From contig NZ_KB902276.1 in assembly GCF_000379485.1 (NCBI RefSeq), positions 124,001 to 188,000 of the forward strand: a DNA stretch of 64,000 nt, written 5' to 3'. Of this stretch, positions 51,628 through 60,700 are shown in pieces. A program made the translations under genes and the position numbers. Position 1 is the first letter of the stretch; every line of letters starts with the position of its first letter. The stretch is from Wenxinia marina DSM 24838. GTDB taxonomy: Bacteria > Pseudomonadota > Alphaproteobacteria > Rhodobacterales > Rhodobacteraceae. Below the pieces are notes generated by a model. That model ran no database searches and was not told the origin of the DNA. It worked only from the letters and a program-made list of their open reading frames with translations.

Positions 51628-52821
51628 ATGGTGACACCCGAGACCACGTCCCGGGCCGGGGAGGATCTGTCCCCGGCCGAGGATCTGAAGACTTCGATGA
51701 CCGCGTTCATGGGCGATTTCAGGCTCTTCGCGGGCGACATCCAGAGCCGACTTCAACAGCAGGAAGACCGCATGACCAAGCTCGACCGCAAGATGCAGAC
51801 CGGCGGGCGCCGGCCCGCCCTCAGCGCCGCCGCCGAGGAGGGCGCGCCGCACCAGAAGGCGCTGTCCGCCTACCTGCGCACCGGCGACGACGACGCGCTG
51901 CGCGGCATCGTGCTCGAGGGCAAGGCGATGTCGACCGCGGTCGCCGCTGACGGCGGCTACCTCGTCGATCCGCAGATGGCGGACACGATCGCCAGCGTGC
52001 TGGCCGGCGCCGGTTCGATCCGCTCGGTCGCCAACGTGGTGAACGTCGAGGGCGGCTCCTACGAGGTGCTGATCGACCGCGCCGAGGCGGGCGCCGGATG
52101 GGGCACCGAGGCCGGCCCGCAGGCCGAGACCGGCACGCCGCAGATCGACCGGATCAGCATTCCGCTGCACGAGCTGGCGGCGCTGCCGCGGGTCAGCCAG
52201 CGCCTGCTGGACGATGCCGCCTTCGACATCGAGGACTGGCTGGCGGGCCGGATCGCCGACAAGTTCGCCCGCTCCGAGGCCACCGCCTTCGTCGGCGGCA
52301 ACGGCACCGACAAGCCCACCGGCTTCCTGTCGGCGACCAAGGTGGCGGACGCCTCCTGGGCCTGGGGCTCGCTCGGCTACGTCGCCACCGGCGCGGACGG
52401 CGCGTTCGACGCGGCCGACCCGGCGGACGCGATCATCGACCTCGTCTATGCGCTGGGCGCCCGCTACCGCTCGGGCGCGACGTTCGTGATGAACTCGCGG
52501 ACCGCCGGCGCGGTGCGCAAGCTGAAGGACGCCGACGGCCGGTTCCTGTGGTCCGACGGCCTGTCGGCGGGGGAGCCGGCGCGCCTTCTGGGCTACCCGG
52601 TGCTGGTGGCCGAGGACATGCCGGACATCGCCTCCGACAGCTTCTCGATCGCGTTCGGCAACTTCCGCGCCGGCTACACCATCGCCGAGCGGCCGGACCT
52701 GCGGGTCCTGCGCGACCCCTTCTCGGCCAAGCCGAACGTCCTGTTCTACGCGACCAAGCGCGTGGGCGGGGCGGTCAGCGACTACGCCGCGATCAAGCTG
52801 CTGCGCTTCGCGGCCAGCTGA
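51628..52821 (+). CDS. GTA g5, major capsid protein (HK97 fold)
   Basis: 397 residues. The N-terminal part (to about 110) is helical, including DFRLFAGDIQSRLQQQEDRM and TKLDRKMQTGGRRP, and acts as a scaffold removed by the protease. The HK97 fold begins near AMSTAVAADGGYLVDPQMAD and continues with RSVANVVNVEGGSYEVLIDR, RVSQRLLDDAAFDIEDWLAG, GNGTDKPTGFLSATKV and the C-terminal RVGGAVSDYAAIKLLRFAAS. Five copies of the RcGTA pattern of conserved blocks agree in order. AGGAGAGAG before the ATG predicts high expression. Confidence 0.95.
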   Translation: MVTPETTSRAGEDLSPAEDLKTSMTAFMGDFRLFAGDIQSRLQQQEDRMTKLDRKMQTGGRRPALSAAAEEGAPHQKALSAYLRTGDDDALRGIVLEGKAMSTAVAADGGYLVDPQMADTIASVLAGAGSIRSVANVVNVEGGSYEVLIDRAEAGAGWGTEAGPQAETGTPQIDRISIPLHELAALPRVSQRLLDDAAFDIEDWLAGRIADKFARSEATAFVGGNGTDKPTGFLSATKVADASWAWGSLGYVATGADGAFDAADPADAIIDLVYALGARYRSGATFVMNSRTAGAVRKLKDADGRFLWSDGLSAGEPARLLGYPVLVAEDMPDIASDSFSIAFGNFRAGYTIAERPDLRVLRDPFSAKPNVLFYATKRVGGAVSDYAAIKLLRFAAS

Positions 52822-52882
52822 GTGTGACGGCGGCCCGGGGGCGGAGTTCCCCGGGCCGCCGGGCCGAAGCGCTGAGGGGAAA

Positions 52883-53491
52883 GTGACGACGATGATGCTG
52901 GTGGAGACGACCACGGTGCCGGACGGGGCCTTCCCGATCGCCGCCTTTCGCGAGCACCTGCGCCTCGGCACGGGGTTCGCGGACGACGGGCTGCAGGACG
53001 GGCTGCTGACGGGGTTCCTGCGCGCCGCCATGGCCGCGGTCGAGGGGCGGACGGGGAAGATCCTGCTGGAGCGGGACTTCGCCTGGACGCGGGACGGCTG
53101 GCAGGGAGAGACGGCGCAGGACCTGCCCGTGGCGCCGGTGAGCGCGGTGGCGGGCGTGGACCTGATCGCCCCGAAGGGTGCCGAGACGGTCGCCGACGCC
53201 GCGAGCTGGCGGCTGGTGCCGGACCTGCACGTGCCGCGGCTGGAGGCGACGCGCGCGGTGCTGCCCCGTCCGTCCTTCGGCGGTTCGGTCAGGGTCCGCT
53301 TCACCGCCGGCTTCGGGCCGGACTGGGGCGACCTGCCGGCCGACCTCGGCCAGGCGGTGATGCTGCTGGCCGCGCATTACAACGAATACCGCCACGATAC
53401 CGGGCTGGACGCCGGCTGCATGCCGTTCGGCGTGACCGCGTTGATCGAGCGCTACCGGACCTTCCGCCTGTTCGGCCGGGGGCGCGCATGA
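52883..53491 (+). CDS. GTA g6, head-tail adaptor (connector)
   Basis: 202 residues, gp6-like head-tail connector. VPDGAFPIAAFREHLRLGTG, DGLLTGFLRAAMAAVEGRTG and KILLERDFAWTRDGWQGETA form the helical base; the middle WRLVPDLHVPRLEATRAVLP is beta-rich; VMLLAAHYNEYRHDTGLDAG and CMPFGVTALIERYRTFRLFG form the C-terminal helices. GTG start at 52883 follows GAGGGGAAA; ATGs at 52892 or 52895 are alternatives. The end overlaps g7 by 4 bp. Confidence 0.9.
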   Translation: MTTMMLVETTTVPDGAFPIAAFREHLRLGTGFADDGLQDGLLTGFLRAAMAAVEGRTGKILLERDFAWTRDGWQGETAQDLPVAPVSAVAGVDLIAPKGAETVADAASWRLVPDLHVPRLEATRAVLPRPSFGGSVRVRFTAGFGPDWGDLPADLGQAVMLLAAHYNEYRHDTGLDAGCMPFGVTALIERYRTFRLFGRGRA

Positions 53492-53826
53492 CCCCGCCGC
53501 GCCTGAACCGCCGGCTGTCGCTGGAGCGGCCGGTGAGGACGCCCGACGGCGCGGGGGGGTTCGCCCCCGGCTGGCAGCCCGTCGGGACCGTCTGGGCCGA
53601 AATCCGGCCGCGGTCGGGCCGCGAGGCGGACGGCGCGCCCGGCGCCCTCAGCCTGCAGGCCTGCCGCATCGTGATGCCCGCCGCGCCCGTCGGCTCGCCC
53701 CGCCGGCCCGCGCCCGACCACCGCTTCCGCGAGGGGCCGCGGGTCTTCGTGGTTCTCGCGGTGACCGAGATGGATCCAGGCGGCCGCTACCTGATCTGCG
53801 AAGCCCGCGAGGAGGTGATCGCGTGA
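53488..53826 (+). CDS. GTA g7, head closure/stopper protein
   Basis: 112 residues, phage head-tail adaptor (SPP1 gp16-like) fold. RLNRRLSLERPVRTPDGAGG, then WQPVGTVWAEIRPRSGREAD and ITEMDPGGRYLICEAREEV-type C-terminus (VTEMDPGGRYLICEAREEVI) are typical. Overlaps both neighbours by 4 bp (ATGA), so g6-g7-g8 are coupled. Confidence 0.9.
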   Translation: MTPPRLNRRLSLERPVRTPDGAGGFAPGWQPVGTVWAEIRPRSGREADGAPGALSLQACRIVMPAAPVGSPRRPAPDHRFREGPRVFVVLAVTEMDPGGRYLICEAREEVIA

Positions 53827-54236
53827 CCTATGCCCTCGCCTCCGTGCTGCAGCAGGCGCTCTACGCCCGGCTGACCGGCGACGCGGCGCTGGACGCCCTC
53901 GTCGGCGGCGCCGTCTACGACGCCGCGCCGCCGGGCGTGCCGCCGTCCCTCTACGTGCTGATCGGGCCGGAGAAGGTGCAGGGCCGCTCCGACAAGACGG
54001 CCGGCGGGGCGGAGCATGATCTGTCGGTGTCGGTCGTCACCGACGCGGCCGGCTTCGCCAACGCCAAGGCGGCTGCTGCGGCCGTCTGCGACGCACTGGT
54101 GGACGCGCCGCTGGCGTTGTCCCGCGGCCACCTCGTCGGCCTGCACTTCCGCCGCGCCACCGCTGGCCGCAGCGGCACCGAACGGCGGATCGACCTCACC
54201 TTCCGCGCCCGCGTCGAGGACGACGCGGCCGCCTGA
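53823..54236 (+). CDS. GTA g8, tail terminator (DUF3168)
   Basis: 137 residues, DUF3168 family. ASVLQQALYARLTGDAALDA, LVGGAVYDAAPPGVPPSLYV, LIGPEKVQGRSDKTAGGAEH and DLSVSVVTDAAGFANAKAAA, LHFRRATAGRSGTERRIDLT are characteristic. GTG start at 53823 overlaps g7's stop. Corresponds to the tail terminator of RcGTA, which caps the tail tube at the neck. Confidence 0.92.
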   Translation: MTYALASVLQQALYARLTGDAALDALVGGAVYDAAPPGVPPSLYVLIGPEKVQGRSDKTAGGAEHDLSVSVVTDAAGFANAKAAAAAVCDALVDAPLALSRGHLVGLHFRRATAGRSGTERRIDLTFRARVEDDAAA

Positions 54237-54264
54237 CCCACACCCAAGGACGGAGGGACCGCAC

Positions 54265-54684
54265 ATGGTCGCCCAGAACGGCAAGGACCTGCTGATCAAG
54301 ATCGACATGACCGGCGACGGCCTGTTCCAGACGGTCGCGGGCCTGCGCGCCACGCGCCTGTCCTTCAACGCCGAGAGCGTCGACGTCACCAGCCTGGAGA
54401 GCCAGGGCGGCTGGCGCGAGCTCCTCGCCGGCGCGGGCGTCCGCTCGGCCGCAATCTCGGGCTCGGGCGTGTTCCGGGACGAGACGACGGACGAACGGGC
54501 GCGGGCGATCTTCTGGGGCGGCGAGACGCCGGCCTTCCAGGTGATCGTGCCGGACTTCGGCACCGTCGAGGGGCCGTTCCAGATCACGTCGCTGGAGTAC
54601 GCCGGCAGCCACGACGGCGAGGCGACCTACGAGCTGTCGCTCGCCTCCGCCGGCGCACTCACCTTCCTCGCCGAGGCGCCGTGA
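54265..54684 (+). CDS. GTA g9, tail tube (major tail) protein
   Basis: 139 residues. VAQNGKDLLIKIDMTGDGLF, ATRLSFNAESVDVTSLESQG, GWRELLAGAGVRSAAISGSG and VFRDETTDERARAIFWGGET, then SLEYAGSHDGEATYELSLAS form the beta-barrel of phage TP901-1-like major tail proteins. ACGGAGGGACC precedes the ATG. Its stop overlaps g10 (TGATG). Confidence 0.93.
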   Translation: MVAQNGKDLLIKIDMTGDGLFQTVAGLRATRLSFNAESVDVTSLESQGGWRELLAGAGVRSAAISGSGVFRDETTDERARAIFWGGETPAFQVIVPDFGTVEGPFQITSLEYAGSHDGEATYELSLASAGALTFLAEAP

Positions 54685-54998
54685 TGGCGAACCCGCATGC
54701 GGGCGAGGTGGAGGTCGTCGTCGACGGCGTGCCGCGGACGGCCAAGCTCACCCTCGGCGCGCTGGCCGAGCTGGAGGCGGCGCTGGGCGAGGACAGCCTC
54801 GTCGCGCTGGTGGAGCGGTTCGAAGGCGGGCAGGTCGCCGCGCGCGATGTGTTCCGCCTGCTGGTCGCCGGTCTGCGCGGCGGCGGCTGGCGGGTGACCG
54901 AGGCGGAGCTGGTGTCGGCCGACATCGCGGGCGGTCCGGTGGGCGCGGCGAAGGCCGCGGCGGCGCTGATCGCCCGCGCCTTCGCGGTGCCGGAATGA
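54684..54998 (+). CDS. GTA g10, tail assembly chaperone-like (GTA_gp10)
   Basis: 104 residues, GTA_gp10/DUF3356 family. GEVEVVVDGVPRTAKLTLGA, LAELEAALGEDSLVALVERF, EGGQVAARDVFRLLVAGLRG are diagnostic. It sits between tail tube and tape measure, where phages encode the G part of the tail assembly chaperone. Start ATG at 54684 (a GTG three bases earlier is possible). Overlaps the next gene by 4 bp. Confidence 0.9.
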   Translation: MANPHAGEVEVVVDGVPRTAKLTLGALAELEAALGEDSLVALVERFEGGQVAARDVFRLLVAGLRGGGWRVTEAELVSADIAGGPVGAAKAAAALIARAFAVPE

Positions 54999-55207
54999 GC
55001 CTCGACTGGCCGGGGATGATGCGCGCGGGGCTGACCCGGCTGCGCCTGCGCCCGGCAGAGTTCTGGGCGCTCACCCCGGCCGAGCTGATGCTGATGCTGG
55101 GCCTGGGCGCAGGCGTCCGCCCGATGGCCCGGGCCCGGCTGGAAGAGCTGGCGCGGGCCTTTCCCGACCGGCCGAGAGGCGAGGAGAGACAGGATGGCGA
55201 GCCCTGA
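54995..55207 (+). CDS. GTA g10.1, tail assembly chaperone (TAC) small subunit
   Basis: 70 residues. LDWPGMMRAGLTRLRLRPAE, FWALTPAELMLMLGLGAGVR and RARLEELARAFPDRPRGEER match the phage TAC domain found between g10 and g11 in RcGTA-like clusters (FWxLTPxEL motif). It overlaps g11 by 14 bp. Many phages make this part by programmed frameshift from the preceding gene; here it has its own ATG. Confidence 0.88.
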   Translation: MSLDWPGMMRAGLTRLRLRPAEFWALTPAELMLMLGLGAGVRPMARARLEELARAFPDRPRGEERQDGEP

Positions 55208-55853
55208 CTTCGACGATCTGGACGCCGAAATGGGCGACCTAGGACAGGCGATGGAGGCGGCCGGCACGATGGCCCGCGCCTTCACCGCCGAGCTGGCCGA
55301 GGTCCGCCTCGCCATGGGGGGCGCGGTGCGCGACCTCGGCCAGCTGGAACGCGGTTTCTCGCGCGGGCTGCGTCGGGCGATCGACGCGGTGGTCCTGGAC
55401 GGCGCCAGCCTCGGCGACGCGCTGCGCGGCTTCGGGCGGTCGGCGGTGGACACGATCTATTCCAACGCGATGCGGCCGGTGACGGACCATGTCGGCGGCA
55501 TCCTCGCCGGCGGCCTCAACTCCGTCGTCTCCGGCCTCATGCCCTTCGCGAACGGCGGGGCGTTCACCCAGGGGCGCGTCATGCCCTTCGCCCGGGGCGG
55601 CGTGCTCTCGGGGCCGACCACGTTCCCGATGCGCGGCGGCACGGGCCTGATGGGCGAGGCCGGACCGGAGGCGATCCTGCCGCTGGCCCGCGGCGCCGAC
55701 GGCCGCCTCGGCGTGCGCCAGCAGGGCGGCGCGGCGCCGGTCCACGTCACCGTCAACGTGGCGACCCCCGACGTCGAGGGTTTCCGCCGCAGCCAGGGCC
55801 AGATCGCCGCCCAGGTCGGCCGCGCCCTGTCCCGCGGCGCCCGCAACCGCTGA
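55194..55853 (+). CDS. GTA g11, tail tape measure protein
   Basis: 219 residues, short as expected for the RcGTA stubby tail. N-terminal helix (SPDFDDLDAEMGDLGQAMEA, AGTMARAFTAELAEVRLAMG), hydrophobic middle DHVGGILAGGLNSVVSGLMP, and C-terminal lambda-tail-tape type block FANGGAFTQGRVMPFARGGV, LSGPTTFPMRGGTGLMGEAG, PEAILPLARGADGRLGVRQQ. Length of the protein sets tail length. Confidence 0.92.
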   Translation: MASPDFDDLDAEMGDLGQAMEAAGTMARAFTAELAEVRLAMGGAVRDLGQLERGFSRGLRRAIDAVVLDGASLGDALRGFGRSAVDTIYSNAMRPVTDHVGGILAGGLNSVVSGLMPFANGGAFTQGRVMPFARGGVLSGPTTFPMRGGTGLMGEAGPEAILPLARGADGRLGVRQQGGAAPVHVTVNVATPDVEGFRRSQGQIAAQVGRALSRGARNR

Positions 55854-55865
55854 AGAGGTAGTCCC

Positions 55866-56498
55866 ATGGCCTTCCACGAAGTGCGTTTTCCCGCCAACCT
55901 CAGCTTCGGCTCCGTCGGCGGTCCCGAGCGGCGGACCGAGATCGTCGCCCTCGCCAGCGGCCACGAGGAGCGCAACAGCCCCTGGGCGCAGTCCCGCCGC
56001 CGCTACGACGCAGGCCTCGGCCTGCGCAGCCTCGACGACGTCGAGGCGCTGATCGCCTTCTTCGAGGCGCGGGCCGGGCAGCTGCACGGCTTCCGCTGGA
56101 AGGACTGGGCCGACTACAAGTCCGCGCTGCCGACGCGCGAGGTGACGCCGTTCGATCAGGAGATCGGCACCGGCGACGAGGTGACCGAGAGGTATCAGCT
56201 GGTGAAGCGCTACGCCTCGGGCGGCTACGAGCATATCCGTGCCATCCACAAGCCCGTCGCCGGCAGCGTCGTCGTCGCGGTCGAGGGCGACGAGCTGCAG
56301 GAGGGGGTGGACTTCACCGTCGACCCGGAAACCGGGATCGTGACGTTCCTGGAGGTGCCGGCCGTGGGCGCGACCATCACCGCGGGGTTCGAGTTCGACG
56401 TTCCCGTGCGCTTCGACACCGACCGGATCGCCGTCTCGGTCGCCTCGTTCCGCGCCGGGGACGTGCCGAACGTGCCCATCGTCGAGGTGCGGACATGA
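55866..56498 (+). CDS. GTA g12, distal tail protein (DUF2460)
   Basis: 210 residues, TIGR02217/DUF2460. FHEVRFPANLSFGSVGGPER, RTEIVALASGHEERNSPWAQ, SRRRYDAGLGLRSLDDVEAL, IAFFEARAGQLHGFRWKDWA, DYKSALPTREVTPFDQEIGT are diagnostic. It forms the distal tail ring that connects to the hub. AGAGGTAGTCCC precedes the ATG. Overlaps g13 by 4 bp. Confidence 0.94.
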   Translation: MAFHEVRFPANLSFGSVGGPERRTEIVALASGHEERNSPWAQSRRRYDAGLGLRSLDDVEALIAFFEARAGQLHGFRWKDWADYKSALPTREVTPFDQEIGTGDEVTERYQLVKRYASGGYEHIRAIHKPVAGSVVVAVEGDELQEGVDFTVDPETGIVTFLEVPAVGATITAGFEFDVPVRFDTDRIAVSVASFRAGDVPNVPIVEVRT

Positions 56499-57355
56499 GC
56501 CGCGCCGCGCTTCTGGGTCACCTCGCCACCGGCGACACGACTGTCTGCCGCTGCTGGCGGCTGACGCGGGCGGACGGCGTGACCTACGGCTTCACCGACC
56601 ACGACCGCGACCTGACCTTCGACGGGCTGACCCACCGCGCGGACAGCGGCTTGACCGCACGGGCGCTGGTGCAGGGGACCGGCCTGTCGGTGGACAACAG
56701 CGAGGCGGCGGGCGTCCTGTCCGACGCCGCGATCCGCGACGCCGACGTCGAGGCGGGGCGGTTCGACGGTGCCGAGGTCGAGAGCTGGCTGGTCAACTGG
56801 GCCGATCCGTCCCAGCGGATGCTGCGCTTCCGGGGCGCCTTGGGGGAGATCCGCCGCGAGGGGGCGGCGTTCACGGCCGAGCTGCGGGGCCTCACCGACC
56901 TTCTCAACCAGCCGCAGGGGCGGTCCTACACGCCGTCCTGCCAGGCGATCCTCGGCGACGCCGCCTGCGGCGTGGCGCTGGGGCCGCTCGCCGAGGTGCG
57001 GGAGGCGGAGAGCGTGGAGGACGCGCAGGTCTTCTTTCTGCCCGGGCTCGACGCCTACGCCGACCGCTGGTTCGATCGCGGCGTGCTGCGCGTGCTGGAG
57101 GGGGAGGGCGCGGGGCTGGAGGGCATCGTGAAGGTGGACCGCCTGCTGCCGGACGGGCGGCGGCGGATCACCCTCTGGGCGCCCATCCGGGCCGAGGTGC
57201 CGGCGGGCACGTCGCTGCGCCTGACGCCCGGCTGCGACAAGCGCCTCGCCACCTGCCGCGACAAGTTCGCCAACGTGGCGAACTTCCGCGGCTTCCCGAC
57301 CATCCCCGGCGAGGACTGGCTCGTCGTCCCGCCCCGCGCGGGGGATGCGCCGTGA
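56495..57355 (+). CDS. GTA g13, baseplate hub protein (DUF2163)
   Basis: 286 residues, DUF2163 plus the C-terminal phage_BR0599 domain. CRCWRLTRADGVTYGFTDHD, RDLTFDGLTHRADSGLTARA, LTDLLNQPQGRSYTPSCQAI, then LGDAACGV and LRLTPGCDKRLATCRDKFAN, VANFRGFPTIPGEDWLV. The four cysteines in CQAILGDAACGV and GCDKRLATCRDK are conserved and could hold the iron-sulfur cluster reported for the RcGTA hub. Overlaps g14 by 4 bp. Confidence 0.94.
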   Translation: MSRAALLGHLATGDTTVCRCWRLTRADGVTYGFTDHDRDLTFDGLTHRADSGLTARALVQGTGLSVDNSEAAGVLSDAAIRDADVEAGRFDGAEVESWLVNWADPSQRMLRFRGALGEIRREGAAFTAELRGLTDLLNQPQGRSYTPSCQAILGDAACGVALGPLAEVREAESVEDAQVFFLPGLDAYADRWFDRGVLRVLEGEGAGLEGIVKVDRLLPDGRRRITLWAPIRAEVPAGTSLRLTPGCDKRLATCRDKFANVANFRGFPTIPGEDWLVVPPRAGDAP

Positions 57356-57780
57356 GCGCCATCGTCGCCGCCGCCCGCGGCTGGATCGGGACGCCCTACC
57401 GCCACCAGCAATCGGTGCGCGGTGCGGGCTGCGACTGCCTCGGCCTCGTCCGCGGCGTCTGGCGCGAGGTCTGCGGGCCGGAGCCGGCGCAGGTGCCGCC
57501 CTACAGCCGCGACTGGGCCGAGCCGCAGGGCGAGGAGCGCCTGTGGCGCGCCGCCGGCCTGTATCTCGCCGAGCGGCCGAAGGACGCCCCGACGCGCCCC
57601 GGCGACATCCTCCTCTTCCGGATGCGCGACCGCGCCGTCGCCAAGCATCTCGGCATCGCCGCCGAAATCAGCTCCGGCGCGACCTTCGTGCACGCCTACA
57701 GCGGCCACGGCGTCGTCGAGAGCCGCCTGACGTCCCCCTGGGCGCGCCGCATCGTCGCCCGCTTCGCCTTCCCCGACTGA
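57352..57780 (+). CDS. GTA g14, NlpC/P60 peptidase
   Basis: 142 residues. Papain-like NlpC/P60 cell-wall peptidase: catalytic Cys in SVRGAGCDCLGLVRGVWREV, His in RDRAVAKHLGIAAEISSGAT and a further polar residue in FVHAYSGHGVVESRLTSPWA. It corresponds to the tail peptidase of RcGTA, thought to open peptidoglycan for DNA entry. GTG start at 57352; overlaps g13 by 4 bp. The next gene starts 15 bp later. Confidence 0.93.
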   Translation: MSAIVAAARGWIGTPYRHQQSVRGAGCDCLGLVRGVWREVCGPEPAQVPPYSRDWAEPQGEERLWRAAGLYLAERPKDAPTRPGDILLFRMRDRAVAKHLGIAAEISSGATFVHAYSGHGVVESRLTSPWARRIVARFAFPD

Positions 57781-57794
57781 ACGAGGTCCCGCCC

Positions 57795-60700
57795 ATGGCC
57801 ACCATCGTCCTCTCCGCCGCCGGCATGGCGCTCGGCGGCTCCCTCGGCGGCTCGGTCCTCGGGCTGTCGACCGCCGTGGTCGGCCGCGCGCTCGGCGCCG
57901 CGGCGGGCCGCGCGATCGACGCCCGGCTGCTGGGGCAGGGGGCCGAGCCGGTGGAGACGGGCCGGGTCGACCGCTTCCGCCTGACCGGCGCGTCCGAGGG
58001 GACGCCTGTCGGGCGCGTCTGGGGGCGGATGCGGGTGCCGGGGCAGGTGATTTGGGCCGGCCCGTTCCGGGAGAGCGCCGAGACCAGCGGCGGCGGCAAG
58101 GGCGCGCCCGCCGGGCCGCGGGTCACCGAATATTCCTATACGGTGAGCCTCGCCATCGCCCTCTGCGAGGGAGAGCTCACCCATGTCGGCCGCATCTGGG
58201 CCGACGGAAGCGAGGTCGCGCCGGACCTCCTGAACCTGCGTCTCTATCACGGCACCGAGGACCAGCAGCCCGATCCCGCGATCGAGGCGCACGAGGGCGC
58301 CGGCAACGTCCCCGCCTACCGCGGCATCGCCTACGTCGTCCTCGACACGCTGGACCTCGGCCCGTTCGGCAACTGTGTCCCGCAACTGCAGTTCGAGGTG
58401 TTCCGCCCCGCGGCCATCGGCGACACGGCCGCCGCCGAGGACATGGCGCACCTGCTGCGCGGCGTCGCGCTGATCCCGGGGACGGGGGAATATTCCCTCG
58501 CCACCACCCCCGTCTACCTGGAGCGGGCCTACGGCGAGCAGGTGGCGGCCAATGTCGCCACCGCCTCGGGCCGCAGCGACCTCGTCACCTCCCTCGACGC
58601 GCTGCAGGGGGAACTGCCGAACTGCGGATCGGTCAGCCTCGTCGTGTCCTGGTTCGGCGACGACCTGCGGGCCGGGCACTGCACGGTGCGGCCGAAGGTC
58701 GAGCAGGACGAGATGGATGCCGAGGGCATGCCCTGGCGCGTCTCCGGCCTCACCCGCGAGACCGCCGGCCTCGTCGCCCGCGTCGCGGATCGGCCCGTCT
58801 ACGGCGGCACGCCCACCGACCAGGCGGTGGTCGAGGCGATCCGCGAGATGAACGCCCGCGGCCTCAAGGTCATGTTCTACCCGTTCATCCTGATGGAGCA
58901 GCTCAGCGAGAACGCCCTGCCGAACCCCTGGACCGGCGAGGACGGCCAGCCCGCGCTGCCCTGGCGCGGCCGGATCACGACCGAGCGGGCGCCCGGCGTC
59001 GCCGGGACGACCGACGGCACCGCCGCCGCGACGGCGGAGGTCGCGGCCTTCTTCGGCGCGGCCGCGTCGGGGGACTTCGCGCCCGGCGAGGATCATGTCG
59101 GCTACACCGGCCCCGACGAGTGGGGACTGCGGAGGATGATCCTGCACTACGCCCATCTCTGCGCCCTCGCGGGCGGGGTGGACGCCTTCTGCATCGGCTC
59201 CGAGATGGTGGCGCTGACGCAGATCAGGGACGATGCCGGCTTTCCGGCCGTCGACGCCTTCCGCGCCCTGCTGGCGGACGTCCGCACGATCCTGCCGGAA
59301 GCCAAGCTCGGCTACGCCGCCGACTGGTCGGAATATCACGGCTATCAGCCGCCGGGGACGGGCGACAAGCTGTTCCACCTCGACCCCCTCTGGGCCGAGC
59401 CCGCTCTCGATTTCATCGGCATCGACAATTACATGCCGCTCTCCGACTGGCGCGACGGCGAGACCCACGCCGACGCGTCGGCCGGCTCCATCCACGACCT
59501 GGGCTACCTCACCGGCAACGTCGCGGGCGGCGAGTTCTACGACTGGTACTACCATTCCGCCGAGGCGCGGGACGCGCAGATCCGGACGCCGATCACCGAC
59601 GGCGACGGCGAGCCGTGGGTCTGGCGGGTGAAGGACCTCGCCGGCTGGTGGTCGAACCCGCACCACGACCGCGTGGGCGGCGTCCGCCAGCCGCAGGCGA
59701 CGGCGTGGGCGCCGAAGTCGAAGCCGATCTGGTTCACCGAGCTCGGCTGCGCCGCCATCGACAAGGGCACCAACCAGCCGAACAAGTTCCTCGACCCCAA
59801 GTCGTCGGAATCGCAGCTGCCCTACTATTCGAACGGCCTGCGCGACGACCTGATCCAGGTGCAGTACTACCGCGCCGTCCATCGCCACTTTTCGGACCTC
59901 GCCGCGAACCCGGCCTCGGACGTTTACGAGGGCCGGATGCTGGACCTCTCGCGCAGCCACGCCTGGGCGTGGGACGCGCGGCCGTGGCCGGCCTTCCCGG
60001 CGCGGGACGATCTCTGGGCCGACGGCGACAACTACCACCGCGGGCACTGGATTACGGGCCGGACGGCGAACCGGCCGCTGGACTCCGTCGTGCGGGAAAT
60101 CTGCGCCGCCGGCGGCGTTGGGCCGGTGGACACGTCGCGCCTGCACGGTCTGGTGCGCGGCTACGGGGTGGACGATGTCGACACGGCGCGGGCGGCGCTG
60201 CAGCCGCTGATGCTCGCCCACGGCTTCGACGCGGTGGAGCGGGACGGCGTGCTCGCCTTCCGCAGCCGTACCGGCGGGCCGGCGACGGTGCTGGAGCCGG
60301 AGACGCTGGTGCTGGAGGAGGGCGAGACCGCGCCGTTCCTCCGCGAGCGGGCCTCGGCGGCCGAGGTGACGGGGCGCGTCCGGGTCGCCCACATCGGCGC
60401 AGGCGGGGACTACGGGACGGCGGCGGTGGAGGCGCGCCTGCCGGACGGCCGCGCGGTCGCCGTGTCGCAGACCGACCTGCCGATGGTCCTGACCCGCCCC
60501 GAGGGCCGCCGCATCGCCGAGCGCTGGCTGGCCGAGGCGCGGCTGGCGCGCGACACGCTCTCGCTGGCGCTCCCGCCCTCGGCGCTGGAGATCGGTGCCG
60601 GCGACGTCGTCGCGGTCGCCGGCACCCCCGGCCGCTGGCGCGTCGACCGGATCGAGGCGACGGAGGCCCAGGCGATCGAGGCGGTCCGCGTCGACCCCGA